Part shown: positions 50,968-60,646 of the stretch, piece after piece
Numbering within the stretch: the stretch's first letter is position 1
How the letters are laid out: every line of letters starts with the position of its first letter
DNA from: Bacteroidaceae bacterium
Lineage (GTDB): Bacteria > Bacteroidota > Bacteroidia > Bacteroidales > Bacteroidaceae
NCBI GenBank assembly: GCA_017617335.1
Contig: JAFZWK010000040.1
Span: forward strand, 1-64,000
Reading direction: 5' to 3'
DNA length: 64,000 nucleotides
Made by a program: the position numbers and the translations under genes
The notes under the pieces: model-generated
The model's database searches: none
Seen by the model: only the letters and a program-made list of their open reading frames with translations
Told to the model about the DNA's origin: nothing

Positions 50968-52605
50968 ATGAAGAAATGTGTGTTACTGACGGCAATCCTG
51001 ACGTTTTCCTTGGGCATCGTTGCACAGCAGCAGGAGAACAGCCATTCTGCCGTCAGCAGGAATCTGGAGATATTCAATGACATATACAAGCAGTTGGACC
51101 TCTACTATGTGGACTCGCTTAGTGCCGATACTGTGATAGGATGGGGCATCAGTTCGATGTTGCATCGAGTCGATCCTTTTACTGACTATTATCCTGCTAA
51201 CGACGAGGAACTGCGTCAGATGGCAACGGGGAAGTATGCTGGAATAGGCAGCGTCATACGTTTTCACAAGAAGGAGGATCGAGCCGTGATAAGCGAGCCT
51301 TATGAGGGAACTCCCAGTGACAAGGTTGGATTGCGGGCAGGTGACGTCATCATGACGATTGACGGAAAGGATGTGAAAGGAATGCTCACCCCAGCCGTAT
51401 CCAATATGCTGAGGGGTGAGGCCGGCACCACTTTCGAACTTCGCGTGAAGCGTGGGCCAGAGGGAAAGATTCTGCCCTTCAAGATCACTCGTCAGACCAT
51501 CCAGTTGCCTCAGGTTCCTTATTATGGTATAGTGCGTCCAGGCGTGGGTTACATCTATCTGACAGGCTTTACGGATGGGGCTTGCCGTGAGGTTCGTCAG
51601 GCTTTGGTGGAGCTGAAGGAACAGGGCGCCACAAGTTTGGTGCTGGATTTGAGAGAGAATCCAGGAGGTGCCATGAATGAGGCGGTTGACATTACAAACC
51701 TCTTTGTTCCCAAGGGGAAGAAAGTGGTGTTCACTAAAGGCAAGATGGCAAGCGTGAACCGTGAGTACTACACAGCCAGTGAGCCTGTGGATACGGTGAT
51801 GCCTATCGTGGTGATGGTGGATGGCGGAACTGCCTCCTCTGCAGAGATCGTGAGCGGAAGCCTGCAGGATATGGACCGTGCTGTGATCCTGGGAACCAGA
51901 ACTTATGGAAAGGGTTTTGTGCAGATGATACGTGAATTACCCTACGGAGGTAACCTGAAGATTACCACCAGTCGCTACTATATCCCCAGCGGTCGTTGCA
52001 TTCAGGCTCATGACTACAAGCACGACGGCACAGAGAGTGTGGTGCCTGACAGCCTGACGAAAATCTTCCATACAGCAGGCGGACGAGAGGTGCGCGACGG
52101 AGGAGGCATTAAACCTGATATCGAGGTGAAACCTGACAGTCTGCCATCCATGATCTATGATTTGGTGGCAAGCGACGCATTCTTTGATTACGCTACCAAG
52201 TACACCCATGAGCATAAGATCATCGCTCCTGCGGGTCAGGTGACATTGACCGACGAGGAGTATGCTGATTTTGTTAAATACATCACCGAGAGTGATTTTA
52301 CTTATAATAAAAGGAGCAAGGATATTTTCAAGATGTTGAGCGAGATGGCTCGGCGTGAGGGTTACATGGATTCCGCCAAGGATGAATTTGATGCTCTGGA
52401 GGCTAAACTGAAAACCAATGATTTGAAGGCAGACTTGGAACGTTTTCGCAAAGACATCGAACCATATATCGCTGATGAACTGGTGCATCGATACTACTAT
52501 CAGAAAGGTGGGGCACAGCAGCAGCTTATGAAAGATCCTTGCATGGAACGTGCCTTGGAGTTGCTTTCTCAACCAGAAGAATACAACAAAATACTGAACC
52601 CCTAA
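50968..52605 (+). CDS. S41 family C-terminal processing protease
   Basis: A 545-residue periplasmic protease (signal peptide ending near IVA-QQQ) of the CtpA/Prc type. A PDZ domain (about residues 85-170) with KVGLRAGDVIMTIDGKD is followed by the catalytic domain; Ser290 in GGTASSAEIV and Lys315 in TYGKGFVQ are 25 residues apart, as in E. coli Prc. The C-terminal 120 residues are a helical domain. Such proteases trim or degrade periplasmic proteins with hydrophobic C-termini. It follows the kinase by 4 bases. Confidence 0.93.
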   Translation: MKKCVLLTAILTFSLGIVAQQQENSHSAVSRNLEIFNDIYKQLDLYYVDSLSADTVIGWGISSMLHRVDPFTDYYPANDEELRQMATGKYAGIGSVIRFHKKEDRAVISEPYEGTPSDKVGLRAGDVIMTIDGKDVKGMLTPAVSNMLRGEAGTTFELRVKRGPEGKILPFKITRQTIQLPQVPYYGIVRPGVGYIYLTGFTDGACREVRQALVELKEQGATSLVLDLRENPGGAMNEAVDITNLFVPKGKKVVFTKGKMASVNREYYTASEPVDTVMPIVVMVDGGTASSAEIVSGSLQDMDRAVILGTRTYGKGFVQMIRELPYGGNLKITTSRYYIPSGRCIQAHDYKHDGTESVVPDSLTKIFHTAGGREVRDGGGIKPDIEVKPDSLPSMIYDLVASDAFFDYATKYTHEHKIIAPAGQVTLTDEEYADFVKYITESDFTYNKRSKDIFKMLSEMARREGYMDSAKDEFDALEAKLKTNDLKADLERFRKDIEPYIADELVHRYYYQKGGAQQQLMKDPCMERALELLSQPEEYNKILNP

Positions 52606-52629
52606 GATGAAACAAAGGAGGATTCTGCT

Positions 52630-52755
52630 ATGAGAAGAAGGAGAGATATACGCAAGTCAAACATGACTTTTATGTATGCTGTAGTTGGTATGGCTATCGT
52701 CGTTTTGATGGTTGTAGGGCTGTTTTGGTACATGTGTATGCCAGCAAAACCATAA
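52630..52755 (+). CDS. 41-residue single-pass membrane peptide
   Basis: ATG at 52630 and TAA at 52753-52755. The Arg-rich N-terminus (MRRRRDIRKSN) is followed by one membrane helix (about residues 14-36) and MPAKP at the end, which gives an inside-positive N-in topology. An AAAGGAGGA sequence 7 bases before the ATG is an unusually good Shine-Dalgarno for Bacteroidetes. It lies 24 bases after the S41 gene in the same direction, so it may be a small regulator or partner of the protease. No family is recognised. Confidence 0.6.
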   Translation: MRRRRDIRKSNMTFMYAVVGMAIVVLMVVGLFWYMCMPAKP

Positions 52756-52793
52756 AAAACAAAGAAAAATAAGCAAAAAAGGTAGAAAAATGA

Positions 52794-52822
52794 TTGGGAA
52801 TCAGATTTTTTTTCTACCTTTG
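52794..52822 (+). promoter_or_regulatory. Bacteroidetes promoter for the rimP-nusA-infB operon
   Basis: TTG at 52794-52796, 18-base spacer, TACCTTTG at 52815-52822, 70 bases before rimP. Confidence 0.65.
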
Positions 52823-52891
52823 CACGCGGAAAGATTAGAGTGAGGGGCTATCAAGTTCCTCACTTTTCTTTATAAACAATAAAAAAGTCAA

Positions 52892-53359
52892 ATGGTAGAC
52901 AAGAAAGCAGTACGCAAAGCTGTAGATGAATGGCTGGAAGGGAAAGATTATTTCCTGATAGACTTGAGTGTTGGTACCGACAATCGTGTCGTAGTTGTTA
53001 TTGATCATGCCGACGGAGTGTGGATTGAGGATTGTGCGGATCTGAGTCGCTACATCGAGTCCCAGATCAGCCGTGAGGACGAAGACTATGAGTTGGAGGT
53101 GGGTAGCGCTGGTTTGGGTCAACCTTTCCAGGTGCATCGCCAATATGAAATCCATGTGGGCCAACCCGTGGAGACTCTGACGAAAGAAGGCAAGAAATAC
53201 AAGGGCACGCTGGTTTCTGTCGATGAGACAGGATTTGAAGTGAACGTGCTGCAGAAGGTGAAGGAAGAGGGCAAGAAACGTCCTGTCACCAAGGAGGTTA
53301 CCTATCGATTCACGTTCGAAGAGGTGGCTTACACCAAATACTTGATAAAAATCAAATAA
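52892..53359 (+). CDS. rimP: Ribosome maturation factor RimP
   Basis: A 155-residue cytoplasmic protein needed for 30S subunit maturation. N-terminal alpha/beta domain (ADLSRYIESQI, then YELEVGSAGLGQPF) and C-terminal SH3-like beta-barrel (KYKGTLVSVDETGFEV, ends LIKIK). Usual length, and the rimP-nusA-infB order is conserved in most bacteria. The gap to nusA is 8 bases. Confidence 0.93.
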   Translation: MVDKKAVRKAVDEWLEGKDYFLIDLSVGTDNRVVVVIDHADGVWIEDCADLSRYIESQISREDEDYELEVGSAGLGQPFQVHRQYEIHVGQPVETLTKEGKKYKGTLVSVDETGFEVNVLQKVKEEGKKRPVTKEVTYRFTFEEVAYTKYLIKIK

Positions 53360-53367
53360 AAAATATA

Positions 53368-54624
53368 ATGGCAAAGAAAGCAGTAGAAAGTGTAAACTTG
53401 ATTGAGTCTTTTGCAGACTTTCAAGACAACAAGCACATTGGACGCGCCACGTTGGTGAGCGTTTTGGAAGAGTGCTTCCGTAACGTGATTGCTAAGACTT
53501 ATGGAAGCGATGAGAATTTTGACGTGATTGTGAACCCTGATAAGGGTGACTTCGAAATCTATCGCAATCGTACTGTCGTTCCTGATGGCGAGGTGCAGGA
53601 TCCCAACAAGGAAATCTCTCTCTCTGAGGCTCAGAAGGTAGAAGATGATTTTGAGGTAGGTGATGAGGTGAGTCAGTTGCTGAAGTTCTCAGATTTTGGA
53701 CGTCGTACCATCTTGACCCTGCGTCAGACATTAGCAAGCCGTATCCTGGAGTTGGAGCATGACACACTCTACAACAAGTATAAGGATCGTATAGGTGAGG
53801 TGGTAAGTGCTGAGGTCTATCAGTCTTGGAAGCGTGAGACTCTTTTGCTCGACGATGATGGCAATGAGTTGATATTGCCTCGCACCGAACAGATTCCTGG
53901 TGATTATTTCCACAAGGGCGAGAACACACGTGCCGTGATTGAGCGTGTGGACAATGCCAATGGAAATCCAAAGATTATCTTAAGCCGCACGTCTCCCAAA
54001 TTCCTGCAACGTCTGCTGGAAGCTGAGGTGCCTGAGATCCAGGATGGTCTGATAACCATACACAAGGTGGCTCGTATTCCTGGCGAGCGTGCCAAGATTT
54101 CTGTTGAGAGTTACGATGAGCGCATTGACCCTGTAGGAGCATGCGTAGGTGTGAAAGGTAGTCGTGTACACGGAATAGTACGTGAGCTGCATGGTGAGAA
54201 CATCGATGTGATCAACTGGACCGGCAATATTCAGTTGATGATTACTCGTGCTTTGAGTCCAGCTCGTGTAAATAGTGTTGTTTTGGATGCAGAGAACCGT
54301 AAGGCAGAGGTCTATCTTGATCCTGATCAAGTATCTCTGGCTATTGGTAAGGGTGGTTTGAACATCAAGTTGGCAAGTATGTTGACCGAGTATACAATCG
54401 ACGTGTTCCGCGAGGTTGATGAAGTTAATGAGGATGACGTGAGCCTGGATGAGTTTACCGATGATATCGAGCCTTGGATCGTAGATCAGTTGAAGAGTAT
54501 CGGCCTGAATACTGCTCGTGAAGTTCTTGAGGTTCCTCGTGATGAGTTGGTACAGCGTGCTGACCTCGAGGAAGAAACGGTGGACGATGTTCTGAATATT
54601 TTGAGGGCAGAATTTGAGGATTAA
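53368..54624 (+). CDS. nusA: Transcription termination/antitermination factor NusA
   Basis: A 418-residue protein that binds RNA polymerase and nascent RNA. N-terminal polymerase-binding domain (about 1-130), S1 domain (about 135-200), two KH domains (about 205-345, with GVKGSRVHGIVRELHGENID and GKGGLNIKLAS). After these there is a single short acidic C-terminal helical repeat instead of the two of E. coli NusA (495 residues), as usual for Bacteroidetes. In operon with rimP and infB. Confidence 0.95.
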   Translation: MAKKAVESVNLIESFADFQDNKHIGRATLVSVLEECFRNVIAKTYGSDENFDVIVNPDKGDFEIYRNRTVVPDGEVQDPNKEISLSEAQKVEDDFEVGDEVSQLLKFSDFGRRTILTLRQTLASRILELEHDTLYNKYKDRIGEVVSAEVYQSWKRETLLLDDDGNELILPRTEQIPGDYFHKGENTRAVIERVDNANGNPKIILSRTSPKFLQRLLEAEVPEIQDGLITIHKVARIPGERAKISVESYDERIDPVGACVGVKGSRVHGIVRELHGENIDVINWTGNIQLMITRALSPARVNSVVLDAENRKAEVYLDPDQVSLAIGKGGLNIKLASMLTEYTIDVFREVDEVNEDDVSLDEFTDDIEPWIVDQLKSIGLNTAREVLEVPRDELVQRADLEEETVDDVLNILRAEFED

Positions 54625-54642
54625 AAACAGAGGAGGGTTTCA

Positions 54643-57495
54643 ATGAGTATTAGACTAAGTAAAGTTACCAAAGAATGCAACGTGGGGTTACAGACCGCCG
54701 TTGAATTCCTGAACAAGAAGGGATTCGGCGATATAGAGATGAACCCCAACACAAAGATAAGCGATGAACAATATGACTTGCTTTTGAAGGAGTTCAAGTC
54801 AGATAAGGGTCTTCGCTCTGAAGCGACCCAACTGATTCAGAAGCGTCAGGAGCATAAGGAGAAGAAGGATACCCATCGTCAGCCTCGTCCTGTGGAGGAG
54901 GTGGAAACCAAGGCTCCCCAGATGGAAGGTCCCAAGATCTTGGGTAAGATAGATTTGGGTGGACAGAAGTCTGCACCTAAGCCTGAGAAGAAAGAAGTGG
55001 CTTCTGCGGAGAAGCCTGCACCTAAGGTTGAAGAAAAGCCCGCACCTACTCCCAAACCAGAGAAGAAGAAAGAAACTCCTGCTCCCAAGGCTGAGCCTAA
55101 GGTCAAAGAGGTAACGCCAGAACCTAAGAAAGAGCCAGAAGTCGCTTCTCAACCTGAACAGGTGGAAGAAGTGCTTGTTGAAACAACCTCAATCGAAGAA
55201 CCAGAGCAGAAGGAAGACATCTTCCGTCTGAACACGCCCCAACCTGCTCCTGGCCTGACGGTAAAGGGTAAGATTGATTTAGACAGCTTGAACCAAAGCA
55301 CTCGTCCCAAGAAGAAGACTCGCGAGGAAAAGCGTCGCGAACGCGAAGAAAAGAATCATTCTCACAATAATCAGGCAAATGCTGGGAACAGCAATCAGCA
55401 AGGTCAGGGTCAAAGTGACCGTAAGAAGAGGGTTCGTCTAGGTAAGGAGCGTGTAGATGTCAATGCAGTTGCTAATCAACAACAGGGAGGTCAGCGTCAC
55501 CAGAACAACCAGAACCAGCAACAGCAGGGTGGAGGAAAGAAGAACCGCAAGAACCAGCCTAAGCAATCCATTCTGCAGCCAGAGGTTAGCGACGAGGAAG
55601 TTGCAAGACAGGTACGTGAGACGTTGGCTCGCTTGACCAATAAGAACTCCAAGATGGGCAAGGGTGCCAAGTATCGTCGCGAGAAGCGTGATGCTGTGCG
55701 TCAAGGCATTCAGGAGGAGATGCAGCAGGAAGCAGCTGAAAGCAAAGTGTTGAAACTGACGGAATTTGTGACTGCCAACGAGTTGGCAATCATGATGAAT
55801 GTGCCAGTCACTCAAGTAATTGCAACCTGTATGAGCATCGGCATCATGGTCAGCATCAATCAGCGCATGGATGCTGAGACAATCAATCTGGTGGCTGAGG
55901 AGTTCGGATTCAAGACGGAATACGTTAGTGCCGAGGTCAGCGAGGCTGTCCATGAAGTGGAGGATGACGAAGAAGACTTGGTGGCACGTGCTCCCATTGT
56001 GACTGTGATGGGTCATGTGGATCATGGTAAGACGTCGCTCCTCGACTATATCCGTCAGACCAACGTGATTGCCGGCGAGGCTGGTGGTATCACGCAACAC
56101 ATCGGAGCCTATAACGTGAAGTTGGAGGACGGTCGTCACGTCACGTTCCTGGATACGCCTGGTCACGAGGCATTTACCGCCATGCGTGCCCGTGGTGCCC
56201 AGGTGACCGATATCGCCATCATCATTATTGCTGCCGACGACGACATCATGCCCCAGACGAAGGAGGCAATCGCTCATGCCCAGGCAGCGAATGTACCTAT
56301 CGTGTTTGCCATCAACAAGATTGATAAGCCAGGAGCCAATCCTGACAAGATCAAGGAGGGCTTGGCTAACATGAACCTCTTGGTTGAGGAGTGGGGTGGC
56401 AAGTACCAGAGTCAGGACATTAGTGCCAAGAAGGGGATTGGCGTGCAGGAACTGCTGGAAAAGGTTCTTCTGGAGGCTGAGATGCTTGACTTGAAGGCTA
56501 ATCCCAACCGCAAGGGAACAGGTTCCATCATCGAATCCAGTTTGGACAAGGGTCGTGGCTATGTGGCTACTGTGCTTGTAAGCAATGGAACCTTGCGAGT
56601 GGGCGACATCATGCTGGCTGGAACCAACTACGGACGTGTGAAGGCTATGCTCAACGAGCGTGGTCAGCGCATACAGCAGATTGGTCCTGCCGAGGCTGCT
56701 ACGGTGCTCGGTCTGAATGGTGCTCCCCAGGCTGGCGACACTTTCCATGTGATGGAGAGTGACCAGGAAGCACGAGAGATTGCCAGCAAGCGTGAGCAGC
56801 TGGCGCGTGAGCAGGGCCTTCGCACCATGAAGCGCTTCGATCTCAACGAGTTGGGTCGTCGTATCGCTCTGGGTGACTTCAAGGAGCTGAACCTTCTTGT
56901 CAAGGGTGATGTGGATGGCTCCATCGAGGCCTTGGGTGACTCTTTGATCAAGCTTTCTACCGAGAAGATTCAGGTGAACGTGATATACAAGGCTGTGGGA
57001 CAGATCAGCGAGAGCGATGTCAACATGGCTGCTGCTGCCGAGAACTGTTTCATCGTAGGTTTCCAGGTGCGTCCCTCTGCTGCCGCCCGCAAGCTGGCTG
57101 AGCAGATGGGCGTGGACATCCGCCTCTATAGTGTCATCTATGATGCTATCGAGGAAGTGAAGGATGCTATGGAAGGCATGTTGTCTCCAGAGATCAAGGA
57201 AGAGGTTACCGGTCAGCTGGAGGTTCGTCAGGTATATCATATCAGCAAGGTGGGCACCGTTGCTGGAGCCTACGTTATGGAAGGCAAGGTGCAGCGGTCC
57301 AACAAGGTACGTGTCATCCGCGATGGTATTGTTGTTTTCACAGGTGCCATCAATGCCTTGAAGAGATTCAAGGATGACGTGAAGGAGGTAACCACCAACT
57401 TTGAGTGTGGTATCTCGCTGATGAGCTACAACGACTTGCGTGCAGGCGACATCCTCGAGGCATACCAGGAAATCGAGATAAAGGCCAAGCTGTAG
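54643..57495 (+). CDS. infB: Translation initiation factor IF-2
   Basis: A 950-residue GTPase that brings initiator tRNA to the 30S subunit. N-terminal IF2_N helical piece (1-60), then a long low-complexity Lys/Pro/Glu and later Gln/Asn-rich linker (about 80-330), a second IF2_N-like segment (about 370-430), and the G domain: G1 GHVDHGKTS from residue 457, G3 DTPGHEAF, G4 NKID. EF-Tu-like domain II, IF-2 domain III and the C-terminal domain follow. The length of the linker is typical of the phylum. Confidence 0.97.
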   Translation: MSIRLSKVTKECNVGLQTAVEFLNKKGFGDIEMNPNTKISDEQYDLLLKEFKSDKGLRSEATQLIQKRQEHKEKKDTHRQPRPVEEVETKAPQMEGPKILGKIDLGGQKSAPKPEKKEVASAEKPAPKVEEKPAPTPKPEKKKETPAPKAEPKVKEVTPEPKKEPEVASQPEQVEEVLVETTSIEEPEQKEDIFRLNTPQPAPGLTVKGKIDLDSLNQSTRPKKKTREEKRREREEKNHSHNNQANAGNSNQQGQGQSDRKKRVRLGKERVDVNAVANQQQGGQRHQNNQNQQQQGGGKKNRKNQPKQSILQPEVSDEEVARQVRETLARLTNKNSKMGKGAKYRREKRDAVRQGIQEEMQQEAAESKVLKLTEFVTANELAIMMNVPVTQVIATCMSIGIMVSINQRMDAETINLVAEEFGFKTEYVSAEVSEAVHEVEDDEEDLVARAPIVTVMGHVDHGKTSLLDYIRQTNVIAGEAGGITQHIGAYNVKLEDGRHVTFLDTPGHEAFTAMRARGAQVTDIAIIIIAADDDIMPQTKEAIAHAQAANVPIVFAINKIDKPGANPDKIKEGLANMNLLVEEWGGKYQSQDISAKKGIGVQELLEKVLLEAEMLDLKANPNRKGTGSIIESSLDKGRGYVATVLVSNGTLRVGDIMLAGTNYGRVKAMLNERGQRIQQIGPAEAATVLGLNGAPQAGDTFHVMESDQEAREIASKREQLAREQGLRTMKRFDLNELGRRIALGDFKELNLLVKGDVDGSIEALGDSLIKLSTEKIQVNVIYKAVGQISESDVNMAAAAENCFIVGFQVRPSAAARKLAEQMGVDIRLYSVIYDAIEEVKDAMEGMLSPEIKEEVTGQLEVRQVYHISKVGTVAGAYVMEGKVQRSNKVRVIRDGIVVFTGAINALKRFKDDVKEVTTNFECGISLMSYNDLRAGDILEAYQEIEIKAKL

Positions 57496-57504
57496 GCAGG
57501 ATAT

Positions 57505-57984
57505 ATGTTGGTATTGGATTGGATACTGCTGGCTTTGCTGGCATTTGGTGCAATCAAGGGTTGGCGCAAGGGATTTGTCAAGCAAATCATCTCCCTTGTT
57601 GCTTTCTTTGTGGGCTTGCTTGTGGCAAAGGCCTTCTATGCAATGTTGGGCGGAATCTTGTCGCCTTACCTGAATGATCATGCCACCATAGCGAATATCG
57701 TGGCCTTTATCCTGATATGGATAGCGGTGCCTGGCTGCTTGGCTCTCTTTGGGGAGATGGTCAGCACCGTTCTCGACAAACTCTTTGTGCTGGGTACGCT
57801 GAACAGTTTCTTTGGCGCGTTGGTTGGACTTCTCAAATACGAGCTCATTCTGGGAGCCTTCATTTGGGTATTCAGCCTGACGCAGATTCTCAGTCCCGCC
57901 ACAATGGAGGAATCCGTCCTGTGCAAACCTTTGAAGACTGTCGCTGAAACAGTCTATTCCATCTTGATTGGCTCTGAAGATTAG
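57505..57984 (+). CDS. CvpA family membrane protein
   Basis: A 159-residue inner-membrane protein with four hydrophobic segments (about 3-28, 33-55, 63-85 and 100-130), with GAIKGWRKGFVKQIISLVAF and GTLNSFFGALVGLLKYELIL as CvpA/colicin-V-production-family positions. It lies 9 bases after infB and 6 before sufB. The cellular function of the family is poorly defined; a role in envelope integrity is reported for other species. Confidence 0.82.
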   Translation: MLVLDWILLALLAFGAIKGWRKGFVKQIISLVAFFVGLLVAKAFYAMLGGILSPYLNDHATIANIVAFILIWIAVPGCLALFGEMVSTVLDKLFVLGTLNSFFGALVGLLKYELILGAFIWVFSLTQILSPATMEESVLCKPLKTVAETVYSILIGSED

Positions 57985-57990
57985 GTGTAA

Positions 57991-59433
57991 ATGGAGGAGA
58001 AGAACAGCTTTGTACGCGAGGTAGCCGAGAAGAAATATGAATACGGCTTCGTTACCGATGTACAGACAGACATCATCGAGAAGGGACTCTCGGAGGAGGT
58101 TGTTCGTCTGATTTCCAGCAAGAAAGGGGAACCTGACTGGCTGCTCGACTTCCGCCTGAAGGCTTTCCGCTATTGGCAGACGCTGGAGCAACCCACTTGG
58201 GGGCATCTGAAAATGCCACCGATAGACTATCAGGACATCTCCTATTACGCAGATCCGACTGTCAAGAAGGGGAATGACAAGAAGGAGATTGACCCTGAAC
58301 TGATAAAGACCTTCGACAAGCTGGGAATCCCTTTGGAGGAGCGTATGGCGCTGGCAGGGACGGCTGTAGATGCCGTGATGGATTCGGTAAGTGTGAAGAC
58401 CACCTTTCGCGAGAAGCTCCAGGAGGCAGGCATCATTTTCTGCTCCATCTCAGAGGCTGTCAGAGAGCATCCTGACTTGGTGCGCGAGTATCTGGGCAGC
58501 GTGGTCCCCTACAAAGACAATTTCTTTGCAGCCCTCAATAGCGCCGTCTTCTCCGATGGATCCTTCGTTTATATTCCCAAGGGCGTGCGTTGCCCTATGG
58601 AACTCAGCACCTATTTCCGTATCAATGCCCGTGGTACAGGCCAGTTCGAGCGCACGTTGATTGTGTGCGACGACAATGCTTACGTCAGCTACCTGGAGGG
58701 TTGCACGGCTCCCATGCGCGATGAGAATCAGTTGCATGCAGCCATTGTGGAGATTGTGGTGAAGGAAAATGCCGAAGTCAAGTACAGCACCGTGCAGAAC
58801 TGGTATCCTGGCGACGCCGAGGGGAAGGGCGGTGTGCTGAATCTGGTCACCAAGAGAGGGCATCTGCGTGGAGCCAATAGCCGATTGAGTTGGACTCAGG
58901 TGGAGACAGGAAGTGCCATTACGTGGAAATACCCCAGTTGTATCCTTTCAGGCGACGGAAGTCAAGCTGAATTCTACAGCGTAGCGGTAACCAACAACTA
59001 TCAGCAGGCCGACACAGGAACCAAGATGATTCATCTTGGCAAGAACACCAAGAGCACCATCATCAGCAAAGGCATCAGCGCAGGCAAGAGCCAGAACAGT
59101 TATCGTGGGTTGGTACGTGTTGCCAGTTCAGCCGATGGAGCACGCAACTACAGCAGTTGCGACTCGCTCCTCTTGGGCAGTTCCTGCGGAGCGCATACCT
59201 TCCCCTATATGGATGTCCGCAACGATACGGCTGTGGTGGAGCACGAAGCCACTACGAGCAAGATTTCCGAGGATCAGCTTTTCTATTGCAACCAGCGGGG
59301 CATCAGCACGGAAGATGCCGTTGGGCTGATTGTGAACGGTTATGCGAAGGATGTTCTTAATAAGTTGCCTATGGAGTTTGCCGTAGAAGCCCAGAAGCTG
59401 TTGGGCGTAAGCTTGGAGGGCAGCATAGGATAG
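57991..59433 (+). CDS. sufB: Fe-S cluster assembly scaffold SufB
   Basis: A 480-residue cytoplasmic protein that builds Fe-S clusters in the SufBC2D complex. It has the central right-handed beta-helix ([32 protein letters not shown]) and conserved C-terminal helical part with [19 protein letters not shown], in which the Cys that takes sulfur is expected. Full length. Unusual: sufB is separated from sufC by 460 bases with a repeat array, terminator hairpin and a new promoter. Confidence 0.96.
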   Translation: MEEKNSFVREVAEKKYEYGFVTDVQTDIIEKGLSEEVVRLISSKKGEPDWLLDFRLKAFRYWQTLEQPTWGHLKMPPIDYQDISYYADPTVKKGNDKKEIDPELIKTFDKLGIPLEERMALAGTAVDAVMDSVSVKTTFREKLQEAGIIFCSISEAVREHPDLVREYLGSVVPYKDNFFAALNSAVFSDGSFVYIPKGVRCPMELSTYFRINARGTGQFERTLIVCDDNAYVSYLEGCTAPMRDENQLHAAIVEIVVKENAEVKYSTVQNWYPGDAEGKGGVLNLVTKRGHLRGANSRLSWTQVETGSAITWKYPSCILSGDGSQAEFYSVAVTNNYQQADTGTKMIHLGKNTKSTIISKGISAGKSQNSYRGLVRVASSADGARNYSSCDSLLLGSSCGAHTFPYMDVRNDTAVVEHEATTSKISEDQLFYCNQRGISTEDAVGLIVNGYAKDVLNKLPMEFAVEAQKLLGVSLEGSIG

Positions 59434-59503
59434 GCGGCAGAAAGTCAAGTATCTGGAGTCAAGAGTCAAGGATTTGACAGGTGACCCCATTTCTTGGGAT
59501 AAA

Positions 59504-59545
59504 AAAGACAACGTGTTGAGTCGAGGATTTCAACGTGTTGTCTTT
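59504..59545 (+). terminator. Terminator-like hairpin after sufB
   Basis: AAAGACAACGTGTTGA (59504-59519) pairs with TCAACGTGTTGTCTTT (59530-59545) through 16 positions, two of them G.U, around a 10-base loop; the T run at its end is short (TTT). Confidence 0.6.
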
Positions 59546-59603
59546 GCTGTTTCAACGTGTTGAGTTTGCCTTTTCAACGTGTGACTTTTTTTCTCTCGAC
59601 GTG
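59504..59603 (+). repeat. CAACGTGTTG intergenic array 6, inside the suf cluster
   Basis: Four copies, all in plus orientation, between sufB and sufC. The remaining sequence to 59893 contains ATCGTTGAGA direct repeats (around 59801-59850) and a promoter box; the 68-codon frame at 59639-59845 has no supporting feature. Confidence 0.85.
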
Positions 59604-59855
59604 ATCGTGCCGGAAGAAAGACAAGTGGAACGAAAAAAATGATCATTCGCTTGACCGTTTCCCCTTTAATTGTTAACTGGGCTTTGTACTTCCCTCAGAA
59701 GAGGAGAAAGAGTAGCTTTTTATTTGATCAATCGCATGAAAAGAAGGTACTTGCAAGCGCGATGCCGCTTTTCATGACGGAAATGCCTGCATTTTACGTC
59801 ATCGTTGAGACAAAAAGTTTTCGTCATCGTTATCGCTATCGTTGAGAAAAAGTTG

Positions 59856-59863
59856 TATCTTTG
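59856..59863 (+). promoter_or_regulatory. -7 box for sufCDS-rnhB
   Basis: TATCTTTG, 30 bases before sufC. It would restart transcription after the array. No clear -33 TTTG. Confidence 0.55.
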
Positions 59864-59893
59864 TGCCCAAATAGTGTGATACGTAGGGAGAAT

Positions 59894-60646
59894 ATGTTAG
59901 AGATACGAGATTTGCATGCCAGCATTAATGGCAAGGAGATACTGAAGGGTGTCAACCTGACTGTCCGCGATGGTGAGGTGCATGTGCTGATGGGACAGAA
60001 TGGAGCAGGCAAGAGCACGCTGAGCAATGTCATCGTGGGACATCCTGCCTACGAGGTGACTCAGGGTAGCATTACGTTCAATGGGAAGGACTTGCTCTCG
60101 ATGAAACCTGAGGAGCGTGCCCATGAGGGGATTTTCCTTAGTTTCCAGCAACCTGTGGAGATTCCAGGCGTCAGCACGGTGAACTTTATGCGTTCTGCCT
60201 TGAATGCCAAACGCAAATATCAGGGCAAGGAACCTCTGGCTGCCGGCGAGTTTCTGAAGCTGGTGCGTGAAAGACGCAAGATTGTGGAGCTGGATAACAA
60301 ACTGACGAACCGATCGGTAAACGAGGGTTTCTCGGGAGGTGAGAAGAAACGCAACGAGATCTTCCAGATGGCTATGCTGGAGCCTACGCTGAGCATTCTG
60401 GATGAAACGGATTCTGGCCTGGACGTGGACGCCTTGCGCATAGTGGCAGAAGGGTTCAACAAGCTGCGCACTCCCCAGACGAGTGCCATCGTCATCACCC
60501 ATTACCAGCGTCTGCTGGATTACCTGAACCCCGATTTCGTGCATGTCCTTATCAACGGGATGATCGTGAAGAGCGGTGGTCCTGAACTGGCACTGGAGAT
60601 AGAAAAAAGAGGTTTTGACTGGATAAAGGAGGAGGTCGGACTGTGA
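59894..60646 (+). CDS. sufC: Fe-S cluster assembly ATPase SufC
   Basis: A 250-residue ABC-type ATPase of the SufBCD complex, not a transporter. Walker A GQNGAGKST, signature FSGGEKKRNE, Walker B LSILDETDSGLD and the ITHYQRLLD H-loop. The start at 59894 (MLEIRDLHA) is used; a frame open from 59861 would begin inside the promoter. Its stop overlaps the GTG start of sufD by 4 bases. Confidence 0.96.
   Translation: MLEIRDLHASINGKEILKGVNLTVRDGEVHVLMGQNGAGKSTLSNVIVGHPAYEVTQGSITFNGKDLLSMKPEERAHEGIFLSFQQPVEIPGVSTVNFMRSALNAKRKYQGKEPLAAGEFLKLVRERRKIVELDNKLTNRSVNEGFSGGEKKRNEIFQMAMLEPTLSILDETDSGLDVDALRIVAEGFNKLRTPQTSAIVITHYQRLLDYLNPDFVHVLINGMIVKSGGPELALEIEKRGFDWIKEEVGL

Noticed and set aside
55438-58206. 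A 922-codon open frame on the minus strand across infB, cvpA and sufB
   Set aside because: It is antisense to three certain genes; the length follows from their codon bias, and the product has no domain or signal.
59639-59845. A 68-codon frame between sufB and sufC
   Set aside because: It ends in repeat-derived sequence, has no ribosome-binding site and no similarity that I recognise.
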